Shown: positions 7,032 to 15,874, counted from the stretch's first letter. The stretch: DNA of 36,511 bases from Gammaproteobacteria bacterium (GCA_030431185.1 JAUIJO010000002.1:1-36511); one strand, 5' to 3'. Numbers and translations: made by a program. Notes: generated from the sequence alone by a model not told the origin.

Positions 7032-8402
7032 ATGTCCCTGCAGAACAGCAAGTCCGCCAATCCCAAGGTCGGCTTCGTCAGCCTTGGCTGCCCGAAGGCC
7101 CTGGTCGATTCCGAGCGCATCCTCACCCAGCTGAAGGTCGAGGGTTACGACCTCGTGCCCAGCTACGACGATGCCGACGTGGTGGTGGTCAACACCTGCG
7201 GCTTCATCGATTCGGCGGTGGCGGAGTCGCTCGATGCGATCGGCGAGGCCATGGCCGAGAACGGCAAGGTGATCGTCACCGGTTGCCTGGGCAAGCGCGA
7301 GGAGATCATCCGCGAGGCGCATCCCGGCGTGCTCTCCATCAGCGGCCCGCAGGACTACGCCAGCGTGATGGGTGCGGTGCACAGCGCGCTCCCGCCGCGC
7401 CACGATCCCTTCGTCGACCTGGTCCCGCGCCGCGCCGCGGACGCCGCCAGCGACATCGGCGTCAAGTTGACGCCCAAGCACTACGCGTACCTGAAGATCT
7501 CCGAGGGCTGCAACCACCGCTGCAGCTTCTGCATCATCCCGTCGATGCGTGGCGACCTCGTGAGCCGACCGGTCGACCAGGTGCTGCGCGAGGCCGAGAA
7601 GCTGGCCATGGGCGGCGTCAAGGAACTGCTGGTGATCTCGCAGGACACCTCCGCCTACGGCGTCGACCTCAGGTACGCCGAGCGCGAGTGGCGCGGCAAG
7701 GCCTACCAGACCCGCATGAAGGCGCTCTGCGAAGGCCTGTCGGAGCTGGGCCTGTGGACGCGGCTGCATTACGTGTATCCGTATCCGCACGTGGACGACA
7801 TCATCCCCTTGATGGCCGAGGGCAAGCTGCTGCCCTACCTCGACATCCCCTTCCAGCACGCCAGTCCGCGCGTGCTGAAGCTGATGAAGCGCCCGGGCGC
7901 GGTCGACAAGACCCTGGAGCGGATCCAGCGCTGGCGCGCCATCTGCCCGGACATCACCATCCGCAGCACCTTCATCGTCGGCTTCCCCGGCGAGACCGAC
8001 GCCGAGTTCGAGTCCCTGCTCGATTTCCTCGAAGAGGCGCAGCTCGACCGCGTGGGGGCGTTCGCGTACTCCCCGGTGGAGGGCGCGAAGGCCAATGAGC
8101 TGCCCGATCCGGTGCCGGAGGAGGTCAAGCAGGAGCGCCTGGCGCGCTTCATGGAACTGCAGGCGGACATCTCCACCGCGAAGCTCGAATCCAAGGTCGG
8201 CACCACCCAGCGCTGCCTGGTCGACGCGCTCGACGGCGACCTCGCGATCGCACGCTCGATGGCCGATGCGCCGGAGATCGACGGCCTGGTGCAGATCCAG
8301 AACGGGTTCGAGGCCGGGCTGCGTCCGGGCGAGTTCGTCGATGTCGCCATCATGGGCAGCGACGAGCACGACCTGTACGGCGAGGTCGCGTTCGAGGACT
8401 GA
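7032..8402 (+). CDS. rimO: ribosomal protein S12 methylthiotransferase
   Basis: Radical-SAM methylthiotransferase that adds a methylthio group to the conserved aspartate of ribosomal protein S12. The 456-residue protein has the three-part architecture: an N-terminal UPF0004 domain with cluster cysteines Cys20 (SLGCPKA), Cys56 (VNTCGFI) and Cys85 (VTGCLGK); a radical-SAM core with Cys160, Cys164 and Cys167 (CNHRCSFC); and a C-terminal TRAM domain with the LRPGEFVDVAI segment. The N-terminal SLGCPKALVDSE motif separates RimO from the tRNA enzyme MiaB. No strong ribosome site precedes the ATG. It is transcribed alone, divergently from the hydrolase operon. Confidence 0.97.
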   Translation: MSLQNSKSANPKVGFVSLGCPKALVDSERILTQLKVEGYDLVPSYDDADVVVVNTCGFIDSAVAESLDAIGEAMAENGKVIVTGCLGKREEIIREAHPGVLSISGPQDYASVMGAVHSALPPRHDPFVDLVPRRAADAASDIGVKLTPKHYAYLKISEGCNHRCSFCIIPSMRGDLVSRPVDQVLREAEKLAMGGVKELLVISQDTSAYGVDLRYAEREWRGKAYQTRMKALCEGLSELGLWTRLHYVYPYPHVDDIIPLMAEGKLLPYLDIPFQHASPRVLKLMKRPGAVDKTLERIQRWRAICPDITIRSTFIVGFPGETDAEFESLLDFLEEAQLDRVGAFAYSPVEGAKANELPDPVPEEVKQERLARFMELQADISTAKLESKVGTTQRCLVDALDGDLAIARSMADAPEIDGLVQIQNGFEAGLRPGEFVDVAIMGSDEHDLYGEVAFED

Positions 8403-8497
8403 GCGGGACGCTTGGCCTCGGGGACGGGGCGGGTCCGGGGTCACGGATCGGACGCGCGGCTTTCGCCGCCGTCGCCGGTTCGTGGTACACAGCCCGG

Positions 8498-11400
8498 ATG
8501 CCTCATGTTCCGGTCCGGGCGCCGAGGGTGCGCCGCGTCGCCATTCCATGCCTGCTGCTGGGCCTCGTGGCCACGCTGGCCACGGTCGCGTGGGCCCAGG
8601 AGGTGCCCGCCGACGCAACGACCTCCAGTACGGCGCCCCCCGATTCCGGTTTCCTGCTGCTGGGAGAACAGCGGCCATTCCAGGCCGAGGTGATCACGGA
8701 GCTGGTCCAGGATCGCGTGGGATTCCTATGGATCGGCACGCGCGAGGGCTTGTTCCAGTACGACGGCCAGCGGTTCCGCAAGTTCCAGCACGATGCGGGC
8801 GACGCCGACTCGATCTCCAGCAACGCCATCCGCGGCATGCTCGAGGACACGCGCGGCCGGCTCTGGGTGAACACGATATCCGGTGGCCTCAACCTGCTCG
8901 ACCGCGCCGGGTGGACCTTCCGCCATTTCAACCATGGTACCCAGCCCGGTGGCCTCAGCCACGACGGCGTGTTCGCATTGGCCGAAGCCGAGGACGGCAG
9001 GCTGTGGGTGGGCACCCAGTCCGGCCTCGACCTGTTGGATCCCGCCACGGGTCTCGCGGAACCCAGGGCGCTGCGCGGCAAGGGGGGCGAGTTCATCATG
9101 ACCCTGTTGCGCGACGCCGAGGGCCGCTTGTGGGTGGGCACGCTCGGCCAGGGACTGTTCCGCGCGACGGACGCGGGCGGATTCGAGGCGGTGCCCCTGG
9201 GCGAAGCAGGGGACACCGGACCCGCCGACATTTTCGGGCTGATGCAGGATGCCGGCGGCGTACTGTGGGTCGGTGCGCGCGACGGCCTCTACCGTGTGGC
9301 GCCCGGCCAGGCGCGCATGGCCGCCGCCGACCTGCTCCCCGTCGAGACTGGCGAGGAACTCGTCAATGTCACCACGCTCGTGCCGGACACGGACGGTGCG
9401 ATCTGGATCGGGACTTTCGGTACCGGGCTTTACCGGCTCGACCCGGCCACGTCCCGGATCGAAGCGGTAGGGCTGGGCCGAGCGGGCGCGGGTGCCCAGC
9501 ACGTGGACCAGGGGGCGATGCTGGTCGACCGCCAGGGCGGGCTGCTGGTCGGTACGTTCGGCGCTGGCCTGTTGCGGCGCCCGGCGCCCGTGCTGGACAT
9601 CCAGTCCTACCGGGCGGGCCAGGGCGAGGCCATGGGCCTCCGCGGTGAAGACGTCTACGCCGTGCTGGCCGATGGCGGGGACATGCGGTTCGGCAGCTTC
9701 GGCGGTGGCGTGCAGCGGTTGGTAGGCGCGACGGGAGAGGTGCAGTGGCTGGACGCCCCGGAAGCGGACGGCCGCCGCCTGGATGGCGTCGTCGCGCTGG
9801 CGCGTTCGCGCGACGGCAGCCTCTGGGTGGGGACCTCCGCGGGCCTGTACCGGCGACGGCCGGACGGTGGAACCACCACCTTCACCGCGCCTCCGGGCTC
9901 GCCGGGCGAGGCCAACCCCGGCTACGTCTACGCAATGCTCGAGGACCACGCCGGGCGCCTCTGGGTGGGCAGCGGCGGTTCCGGCCTCTACCGCTTCCGG
10001 CCCGGCGAGGAGGACTTCCTGATCTACCGGCCGGAGCCGGGGAACCCGCGCGCCCTGTCCGACGACTTCGTTTCGGCACTGATGGAGGACCGCCGCGGCC
10101 GCCTCTGGGTGGGGACGCGTTCGGGTGGGCTGAACCTGTGCACGGTGGCCGGCGACGCGCTGGACTGTGAACAACTGCCGCCGGGGCAGGGCGCCGGTGC
10201 GCCCAGCCACCACCATGTCGCCGACCTGCTGGAAGCACCGGACGGCGCGGTGTGGATCGGCACCGGGGGCGGCGGGCTCAACCGCGTCGACCTCGACGCG
10301 GACGGTCGCATCATCGGCGCCCGGATCTGGACGCGTGCCGACGGCCTGGTCGACGACAACGTGATGGCCCTGGCCCACGCGCCCGATGGCGCCCTCTGGA
10401 TCACCACGCGCGTGGGCTTGTCGCGGCTCGACCCGGACGGCCATTTCGACAACTACACCGTCGCCGATGGCCTGCCCACCTCGGTTTTCAATGCCAAGGC
10501 GGCCGATTGGCTGGACGGACGCCTCTACCTGGGCGGCACCCGCGGCGTGGTGTCCATCGACCCCGCGCGCTGGCAACGCCCCGGCCCGCCGCCGCCCACG
10601 GTGTTCACCTCGATCGAGGGCCTGGAGCGCGCGACGCCGTTGCCGGCACCTCCCTGGCAACTCGAATCGCTTCGGGTGGCATGGCGTCAGCCGTTTTCGC
10701 TGGGCTTCTCGGTGCTGTCCTTCGACGGGGGAGAGGCCGAGTACGAGTACCGCCTCGACGATGGCGAACCGTGGACGCCACTGGGCAACCGCAACCAGTT
10801 GACGCTGCATTCGCTTTCGCCGGGTCGTTACCGGGTCGGCATCCGCGGCAGGCACGCCGGTACCGGATGGACCGCCTCGGCGCCCTTGTCGATCGACATC
10901 GTCCCGCCCTGGTGGCGCAATGCCTGGCTGCAGGCAGCGGCGATCGTGCTTGCCTTCGCCCTGGTGTTGCTGGGGGCCGTCTGGCGGGTACGCGCCCTGC
11001 AGGCCCGCAATGCCGAGCTGCAGGCGCTGGAGCGGCAGAAGGACGTGGCCCTGCAAGCGTCGCGCGACAGCCAGGAACGCCTCGAGTCGGCGTTCGCGCG
11101 CCTGCGCCGACTGACCATGCAGCTGGAGGCGGCGAAGGAAGAGGAGCGCAAGCATATCGCGCGCGAGCTTCATGACGAGTTCGGCCAGGCGCTCACCGCC
11201 GCCAAGATCAACCTCCGCCTCGCGCTTGCGAATTCCGGCGCGGAGGCTGCCGAAGCGCGCATCGACGATACGCTGCACGTCATCGAGCGGCTGATCGTGC
11301 AGGTGCGCGCGCTGTCGCTGGACCTGCGTCCGCCCCTGCTGGACGAGCTGGGCCTGGTCCCGGCGTTGGAAGGCTACCTGGACGCGGTGGCGCAGCGCAG

Positions 11401-11779
11401 CGGAATGGCCATCGAACGCGACATCGACGTCGGCCTGCCGGCCATCGACGCCGAACGGGCCATCGCGGTGTTCCGGGTGGTCCAGGAAGCCCTGACCAAC
11501 GCGCTCCGCCACGCGGAAGCGGCCCACGTCCGGGTCGTGTTGAAGCACGAAGACGGTGCCATCGGCATCGAAGTGGCCGACGACGGGCGCGGGTTCGACG
11601 CCGAGGGGGCGATGGAAGGACGCGCGCACGGCTTCGGCCTGTTCGGCATGGGGGAGCGCATCAAGGATCTCGGCGGGCGCTTCGCACTCAATTCCCGCCC
11701 GGGGCGCGGTACCGTGATCCTTGCGACCGTCCCGCTGGCGAACGCGGCCCGACCCGGCCTGGAGGCAACAAGGACATGA
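8498..11779 (+). CDS. propeller sensor histidine kinase (Reg_prop, Y_Y_Y, HisKA_3, HATPase)
   Basis: A 1093-residue membrane sensor kinase. Residues 1-33 form a signal peptide (ending AWAQ). About residues 55-705 hold fourteen beta-propeller blades of the LWVGT...GL type, enough for two seven-bladed propellers. A Y_Y_Y-like domain follows (about 720-800, with EYEYRLDDGEPWTPLG), then one membrane span (about 808-830, LQAAAIVLAFALVLLGAVW), a coiled coil, a HisKA_3 dimerisation domain with His892 in ARELHDEFGQAL, and a HATPase domain with QEALTNALRHA, DDGRGFD and GFGLFGMGERI. There is no receiver domain; the regulator is the next gene, joined by an ATGA overlap. The periplasmic propeller should be the sensing part; the ligand is unknown. 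Such propellers are known in polysaccharide-sensing hybrid kinases of Bacteroidetes, but this kinase is of the NarX/DesK class. Confidence 0.95.
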   Translation: MPHVPVRAPRVRRVAIPCLLLGLVATLATVAWAQEVPADATTSSTAPPDSGFLLLGEQRPFQAEVITELVQDRVGFLWIGTREGLFQYDGQRFRKFQHDAGDADSISSNAIRGMLEDTRGRLWVNTISGGLNLLDRAGWTFRHFNHGTQPGGLSHDGVFALAEAEDGRLWVGTQSGLDLLDPATGLAEPRALRGKGGEFIMTLLRDAEGRLWVGTLGQGLFRATDAGGFEAVPLGEAGDTGPADIFGLMQDAGGVLWVGARDGLYRVAPGQARMAAADLLPVETGEELVNVTTLVPDTDGAIWIGTFGTGLYRLDPATSRIEAVGLGRAGAGAQHVDQGAMLVDRQGGLLVGTFGAGLLRRPAPVLDIQSYRAGQGEAMGLRGEDVYAVLADGGDMRFGSFGGGVQRLVGATGEVQWLDAPEADGRRLDGVVALARSRDGSLWVGTSAGLYRRRPDGGTTTFTAPPGSPGEANPGYVYAMLEDHAGRLWVGSGGSGLYRFRPGEEDFLIYRPEPGNPRALSDDFVSALMEDRRGRLWVGTRSGGLNLCTVAGDALDCEQLPPGQGAGAPSHHHVADLLEAPDGAVWIGTGGGGLNRVDLDADGRIIGARIWTRADGLVDDNVMALAHAPDGALWITTRVGLSRLDPDGHFDNYTVADGLPTSVFNAKAADWLDGRLYLGGTRGVVSIDPARWQRPGPPPPTVFTSIEGLERATPLPAPPWQLESLRVAWRQPFSLGFSVLSFDGGEAEYEYRLDDGEPWTPLGNRNQLTLHSLSPGRYRVGIRGRHAGTGWTASAPLSIDIVPPWWRNAWLQAAAIVLAFALVLLGAVWRVRALQARNAELQALERQKDVALQASRDSQERLESAFARLRRLTMQLEAAKEEERKHIARELHDEFGQALTAAKINLRLALANSGAEAAEARIDDTLHVIERLIVQVRALSLDLRPPLLDELGLVPALEGYLDAVAQRSGMAIERDIDVGLPAIDAERAIAVFRVVQEALTNALRHAEAAHVRVVLKHEDGAIGIEVADDGRGFDAEGAMEGRAHGFGLFGMGERIKDLGGRFALNSRPGRGTVILATVPLANAARPGLEATRT

Positions 11780-12435
11780 ACATGCGCATCGTGATGGCCG
11801 ACGACCACCAGCTGGTGCGGGCGGGCCTCAGGTCCCTGCTCGAATCCTTCGGCGATGTCAGCGTCCTGGCCGAGTGCGGGGACGGCCACGAAGCCCTTGC
11901 GTTGACCGATCGCCACCAGCCCGACGTACTGCTGCTCGACATCAGCTTGCCGGGCCTCAACGGCCTGGAGGTCGCCGCGCGCGTGCCCAAGGCCAGTCCC
12001 CATACACGCGTGCTGGTGCTGTCCATGCACGCGGGCGCCGAGTACGTGGCCCAGGCCCTGCGCGCGGGCGTGGCCGGTTACCTGATCAAGGATTCGGCGG
12101 TCGACGAGTTGCGCGTCGCGCTCGATTCGATCCGGGCCGGCCGCCCCTACCTGAGCCCGGCGATCTCGCAGACCGTCCTGCATGGCTTCCTGCGCACGGG
12201 CGAAGGTCCTCCCGAGGCCGCGCAACTCGAGGTGCTGACGCCGCGCCAGCGCGAGATCCTGCAACTGGTGGCCGAAGGCCATGGCACGCGCGACATCGCC
12301 ACCCGGCTGGGGCTGAGCGTCAAGACGGTGGAAAGTCACCGGAGCCAGATCATGGACCGGCTGGACATCCATGACGTGCCGGGCCTCGTGCGCTTCGCGA
12401 TCCGCGTCGGCCTGGTCTCCGTCGATTCGCGTTGA
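11776..12435 (+). CDS. NarL/LuxR family response regulator
   Basis: DNA-binding partner of the upstream kinase, 219 residues. The receiver domain (about 1-120) has the acidic pair Asp9-Asp10, the phosphoacceptor Asp55 in LLLDISLPG, the LSMHAG segment and the lysine in YLIKDSA. The C-terminal LuxR-type helix-turn-helix (about 153-215) reads LTPRQREILQLVAEGHGTRDIATRLGLSV in outline, with KTVESHRSQIMDRL as recognition helix region. The ATG at 11776 overlaps the kinase stop; a second ATG two codons on is also possible. Regulators of this class bind inverted repeats as dimers, and two sets of tandem inverted repeats lie nearby (12492-12529 and 15875-15912), which are proposed to be its targets. 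Confidence 0.96.
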   Translation: MNMRIVMADDHQLVRAGLRSLLESFGDVSVLAECGDGHEALALTDRHQPDVLLLDISLPGLNGLEVAARVPKASPHTRVLVLSMHAGAEYVAQALRAGVAGYLIKDSAVDELRVALDSIRAGRPYLSPAISQTVLHGFLRTGEGPPEAAQLEVLTPRQREILQLVAEGHGTRDIATRLGLSVKTVESHRSQIMDRLDIHDVPGLVRFAIRVGLVSVDSR

Positions 12436-12491
12436 TCCCCTGGCGGGGAGTGACCGCCGTCACCGAAGGAGGGTGGACTCGCGCATGTGGG
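12436..12491. other. intergenic stretch after the response regulator with two short hairpins
   Basis: Two small inverted repeats follow the regulator stop: CCCC/GGGG around a TGGC loop (12437-12448) and GTGAC/GTCAC around CGCC (12450-12463). Neither is followed by a T tract, so a terminator here is possible but weak. The operators of the next gene begin immediately after. Confidence 0.3.
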
Positions 12492-12559
12492 TAGGGGAAT
12501 GCCCTAGCCGGGCCTCGGGCGTCTCCCGATTCTGCATGCGCGTCGCCCGGGGATAGGGT
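12492..12559 (+). promoter_or_regulatory. tandem-operator promoter for the secreted protein/metzincin pair
   Basis: Site A is the inverted repeat TAGGG-GAATG-CCCTA (12492-12506, perfect 5-base arms). Site B is TCGGG-CGTCT-CCCGA (12515-12529, also perfect), exactly 23 bp further centre to centre. A TAGGGT -10 box (12554-12559) follows site B by 24 bases, predicting a start near 12566 with operator centres at about -67 and -44. The same geometry recurs at 15875-15942, which is the main support. The binding protein is inferred to be the adjacent NarL-type regulator. No recognisable -35 box is present, as expected for an activated promoter. Confidence 0.65.
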
Positions 12560-12617
12560 GGAACCGTCGTTACAGGGGGCGGCATCCACCACCATCCATC
12601 TCCGGGGGAGAACCCAA

Positions 12618-13253
12618 ATGAGATCCTTGTTCGTCCTGCGTCGAGCGGCCGTCATGGCCATGTTCGCGCTGTCCCTTGGCCTGTTGGCCACCACCGCGCA
12701 GGCCACCAAGCTGCGCAAGCAAAACCTCACCGAACTCATCGCTGGCTCGGAGAGCATCGTGTCCGGGACGGTCAAGTCCGTCAGCGATGGCATCGACGCG
12801 AAAGGCGTGCCCTACACCGAGGTCACCCTCTCGATCGGGCGCTCGCCCAAGGGCGCGATCGAGGCCGGAAAGGAGTACACGTTCCGCCAGTTCGGGCTGC
12901 TCGAACCGCGCACCTTTCCCAATGGCCACCAGTTGCTGGCGCGCGCCCCGGAGGGCTTCCCCACCTGGCACGAAGGCGAGTACGTGGTCGCCTTCCTCAA
13001 CCGTCCCGCGTCGCGCACGGGCCTGCAGACCACGGTCGGCCTCGCCCAGGGCAAGCTCGTCCAGGTCAATGACCGCCTCGCGAACGACTTCGGCAACGAC
13101 GGCCTGTTCGACGGCGTGCAGGTCAGCGCCGGCCTCCTGTCGGCCGACGAGAACGCGCTGATCAATGGCAGCCCCGTGGATACCGCGGTGTTCCTCGGCC
13201 TGATCGACCGTATCGTCGAGCAGCAGTGGATCGAAAAGGGGGAGATGAAGTGA
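12618..13253 (+). CDS. secreted protein of unknown function, partner of downstream protease
   Basis: I do not recognise a named family. The 211-residue product has a signal peptide of about 29 residues (MRSLFVLRRAAVMAMFALSL, cleavage after TAQA) and a mature domain with segments such as SIVSGTVKSVSDGIDAKGVP, TEVTLSIGRSPKG and EGEYVVAFL, which resemble a small beta-rich domain often found in exported proteins. It has no cysteine and no membrane anchor. The ATG at 12618 is chosen because a GGGGGAG ribosome site ends 8 bases before it and the signal peptide begins there; a GTG at 12558 lies at or before the predicted transcript start. The stop overlaps the next start (TGATG), so the two products are probably made and exported together. 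Confidence 0.85.
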   Translation: MRSLFVLRRAAVMAMFALSLGLLATTAQATKLRKQNLTELIAGSESIVSGTVKSVSDGIDAKGVPYTEVTLSIGRSPKGAIEAGKEYTFRQFGLLEPRTFPNGHQLLARAPEGFPTWHEGEYVVAFLNRPASRTGLQTTVGLAQGKLVQVNDRLANDFGNDGLFDGVQVSAGLLSADENALINGSPVDTAVFLGLIDRIVEQQWIEKGEMK

Positions 13254-15712
13254 TGACGACCGCACGCACGCGCAGCACGCGCCTCTTCCTCACCCTGGGC
13301 CTCATCCTTTCCGCCGGCGCGACGCAGGCCGCTGGACCGCTCTATCTGTCCTCCGATTCCGGCGAGCTGAAGCCGCTGGCCTGGGACATGAGCGACGGCC
13401 CGATCCCGGTATACACCGACGGCGGTGAGGCCTTCACCTTCGATTTCGACGGCGTCACGCCCTTTATCACCATCGAGCGCGCGAACGAGATCACCGCCTT
13501 CGCGTTCGAGCAGTGGAGCCAGGTGCCGACCTCGACGTTCGAGGCCGCGATCGCCGGCACCATCGAGTCGCAGATCGGCATCGCCGACATCACCGGCGCC
13601 AACGCCGACGCGGTCTACAGCGTCGAGAACGGCCGCGGCTTCTGGGTGCTCTACGACACCGACGGGAGCATCCTGCAGGACTACTTCGGCGTCAGCCGCG
13701 ACTCGGTCCTCGGCATCGCCTTCCCCGAGTGGTCGGACGGCAATGGCCACATCACCGAGGCGACCGCGGTCATGAACGGCTGGGGCGTGCACGTCGACGA
13801 CCCGCAGGGCAACGCCTTCGCAGGTGTGTTCAGCCACGAGTTCGGGCACGCGATCAACCTGTCCCACTCGCAGGTCAACGGCCCGATGGCCTACCAGAGC
13901 TACACGTACGCGCCCAAGTATCCAGGCGTGAAGGGCTGCGTCGCTCCATACCACCGCTACGACTACCCGGCGTCGATCGCGGAAGCCAATCCGATCGACG
14001 TGACCAGTCTGGAGACGATGTTCCCCTTCATCGATTCCCGCGCCGGCGGCGGCGTGGCGCAGTCGACCGTCGACATGCCCGACGACATCGCCGGCATCTC
14101 CAACCTGTATCCCAGCGCGACCTATGCCAGCACCACCGGCTCGATCTCGGGCGTCCTCCGGCTCAAGGATGGCATGACCGAGTACAGCGGCATCAACGTG
14201 ATCGCCCGCAACGTCGACGATCCGCTCTTCGACGCGGTGTCCGCGATGACCGGCGACCAGACCCAGGGCGAACTGGGGCCCGATGGTCGCTTCACGATCC
14301 ACAACCTGACGCCGGGCCAGCGTTACGTCGTGTACATCGAGCCGATCAGCTCGGGCGGCTATCCGACCACGCCCCAGGCGCTGGTCTCGGAGGGCGAGTA
14401 CTGGAATGTGTCCGAGGGCAGCGACCCGGCGACGGACGCGGGCTGCGACGCCACCCCGATTCTGGCCGAGGCCGGTGTCACCACGAATGCCGACATCACC
14501 TTCAACGGGTACGCCAAGGGCGTGCAGTTCACGCCGATCGTCCAGGCGCACCTGCTCGAGGTCTCCAAGAGCGGCAAGCGCGCGTCGGGCATGGTCGGTG
14601 ACGTCGGTTTCGTCTGGGACCGCACCAAGGGCTTCCAGTTGCTGCCCGAGGGCGTGGGGGCCAGCAACGGCGCGCTCGACCGCAATGGTGGGCAGATGCT
14701 CGGGAGCGCGGACGTCAATGGCAACGGCATCAACGAGCCGGTGATCGTGTCGCTGGCGTCGGGCCGTTTGCAGCCCTTGGGCGACCTTAACGGCAACACC
14801 TGCGGTGGTAGCAATTCGGGTGGCGTCAACGCCGCGACGGGCTGGTCGCTGGACGATGCGGCCCGCACCATGGTCGGTACCGGTTATGTCGACCGGAATG
14901 GCAACGGCAGCTGCAACCAGTCCTACCAGAACGAGATCGTCCCGGTGGTCTGGGATGCCAAGGGCGGCATGCGCGAGCTGCATACCTGGTTCGATTCCCT
15001 GCCGCAGTGGACGCGCGCGACCGGCATCTCCGGCAACGGCCGCGTCGTCGTCGGCAGCGCCGGCGCGCAGGACGCACTCGCCTGGATCGACGAGGGGCAG
15101 ATGATCAACCTCGGCGACATCACCGGGGCCCGCGACCTCTATGCGGTGAACTACGACGGTACCCGCGTGCCGATGTCCACTGAGCAGGGCGTGCTGCTCT
15201 GGAACGCCATGAAGGGCACGGGTGCGGAGGCCTTCACCAACATCGGCGGCCTGCGCTATTGCCGCGATGTGCCCATGGTCCAGTTGGGTCGCGACCTCTG
15301 TGCACTGTATGGCGAGGACGTCGTCAACGAGGCGCTGGGCGCGCCCATCCTGTCGATCTCCAGTACCACAGACAAGGGCGACATCGTCCTGGGTCGCGCC
15401 GGCTCGCTGTTCACGGGCTTCGTCGGCGCGATCTGGATCGAGCACGTGGGTTGGATGACCATGGTCGACTTCCTGCACAAGCAGGGCGTCGTCGAGGCCA
15501 CCGACATCCCGTATGACAACCCGATCGGCATCAGCGCATCGGGCAGCGAGATCGTGGGTGGCCTGGCCGGTGCGACGATGTCCTGGCTGATCGAGGCCGA
15601 CCAGGTCTATGTCTGCCAGGACGGCCAGTCGGTCCTGACCGGTTTCCCCAACGGACTTCAGGCCAAGGTCCAGGCGGGTGCAAGGTTCGGTCGCTGCGAG
15701 TTCCTCGACTGA
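13253..15712 (+). CDS. secreted metzincin-like (matrixin-type) metalloprotease with accessory domains
   Basis: An 819-residue exported protein. A signal peptide (about 1-27, ending TQAA) precedes a matrixin-like domain with the extended zinc motif HEFGHAINLSH: His195, Glu196, His199 and His205. Asn stands where the family usually has Gly. A likely Met-turn (SLETMFPFID) and the closing segment MPDDIAGISNLYP follow. Residues of about 298-400 look like a carboxypeptidase-type regulatory beta-sandwich (GSISGVLRLKDG...GRFTIHNLTPG), and about 440-780 form repeats of the W-x-GxxxxLG...A...G..VVGSA kind, similar to HAF repeats. The end carries VYVCQDG...GARFGRCEF with Cys788 and Cys815. A GGGGGAG site precedes the ATG by 8 bases; the GTG at 13226 is rejected. 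Secretion and protease activity are inferred from motifs. Confidence 0.88.
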   Translation: MTTARTRSTRLFLTLGLILSAGATQAAGPLYLSSDSGELKPLAWDMSDGPIPVYTDGGEAFTFDFDGVTPFITIERANEITAFAFEQWSQVPTSTFEAAIAGTIESQIGIADITGANADAVYSVENGRGFWVLYDTDGSILQDYFGVSRDSVLGIAFPEWSDGNGHITEATAVMNGWGVHVDDPQGNAFAGVFSHEFGHAINLSHSQVNGPMAYQSYTYAPKYPGVKGCVAPYHRYDYPASIAEANPIDVTSLETMFPFIDSRAGGGVAQSTVDMPDDIAGISNLYPSATYASTTGSISGVLRLKDGMTEYSGINVIARNVDDPLFDAVSAMTGDQTQGELGPDGRFTIHNLTPGQRYVVYIEPISSGGYPTTPQALVSEGEYWNVSEGSDPATDAGCDATPILAEAGVTTNADITFNGYAKGVQFTPIVQAHLLEVSKSGKRASGMVGDVGFVWDRTKGFQLLPEGVGASNGALDRNGGQMLGSADVNGNGINEPVIVSLASGRLQPLGDLNGNTCGGSNSGGVNAATGWSLDDAARTMVGTGYVDRNGNGSCNQSYQNEIVPVVWDAKGGMRELHTWFDSLPQWTRATGISGNGRVVVGSAGAQDALAWIDEGQMINLGDITGARDLYAVNYDGTRVPMSTEQGVLLWNAMKGTGAEAFTNIGGLRYCRDVPMVQLGRDLCALYGEDVVNEALGAPILSISSTTDKGDIVLGRAGSLFTGFVGAIWIEHVGWMTMVDFLHKQGVVEATDIPYDNPIGISASGSEIVGGLAGATMSWLIEADQVYVCQDGQSVLTGFPNGLQAKVQAGARFGRCEFLD

Positions 15713-15738
15713 ACCCACTGCCAGTGCGCGTGACGTTG

Positions 15739-15766
15739 GAGGGGCGGGTCTTCGGACCTGCCCCTC
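15739..15766 (+). terminator. hairpin after the protease gene (UUCG loop, no T tract)
   Basis: A 12-bp stem, GAGGGGCGGGTC at 15739-15750 pairing with GACCTGCCCCTC at 15755-15766 with a single G-U pair, closes on a TTCG tetraloop. It lies 26 bases after the protease stop. No T run follows, so it may end transcription weakly or protect the 3' end of the mRNA. Confidence 0.5.
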
Positions 15767-15874
15767 TGCCCATTCCGGATGGATGCTGTCCGCCCGGGAC
15801 CGACGCGGGCATTGGGGCAGCGGCGTGCCAGCCAGGCCTTGGGGGTGGCGGTCGACCCTGAACCCCCGGTGTCA

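Noticed and set aside
8403..8497. Copy of the tandem-operator module before the sensor kinase (autoregulation)
   Set aside because: The 95-base gap has no GGG-N5-CCC inverted repeat, so there is no sequence support for direct autoregulation by the same site type.
8726..11629. 967-codon open frame antisense to the sensor kinase
   Set aside because: It exactly shadows a gene with clear domains, has no ribosome site or recognisable motif, and long antisense frames are expected in very GC-rich DNA.
12812..15718. 968-codon open frame antisense to the protease gene
   Set aside because: Composition is His/Arg/Asp/Val-rich as in typical shadows, and it covers two genes with signal peptides and motifs on the other strand.
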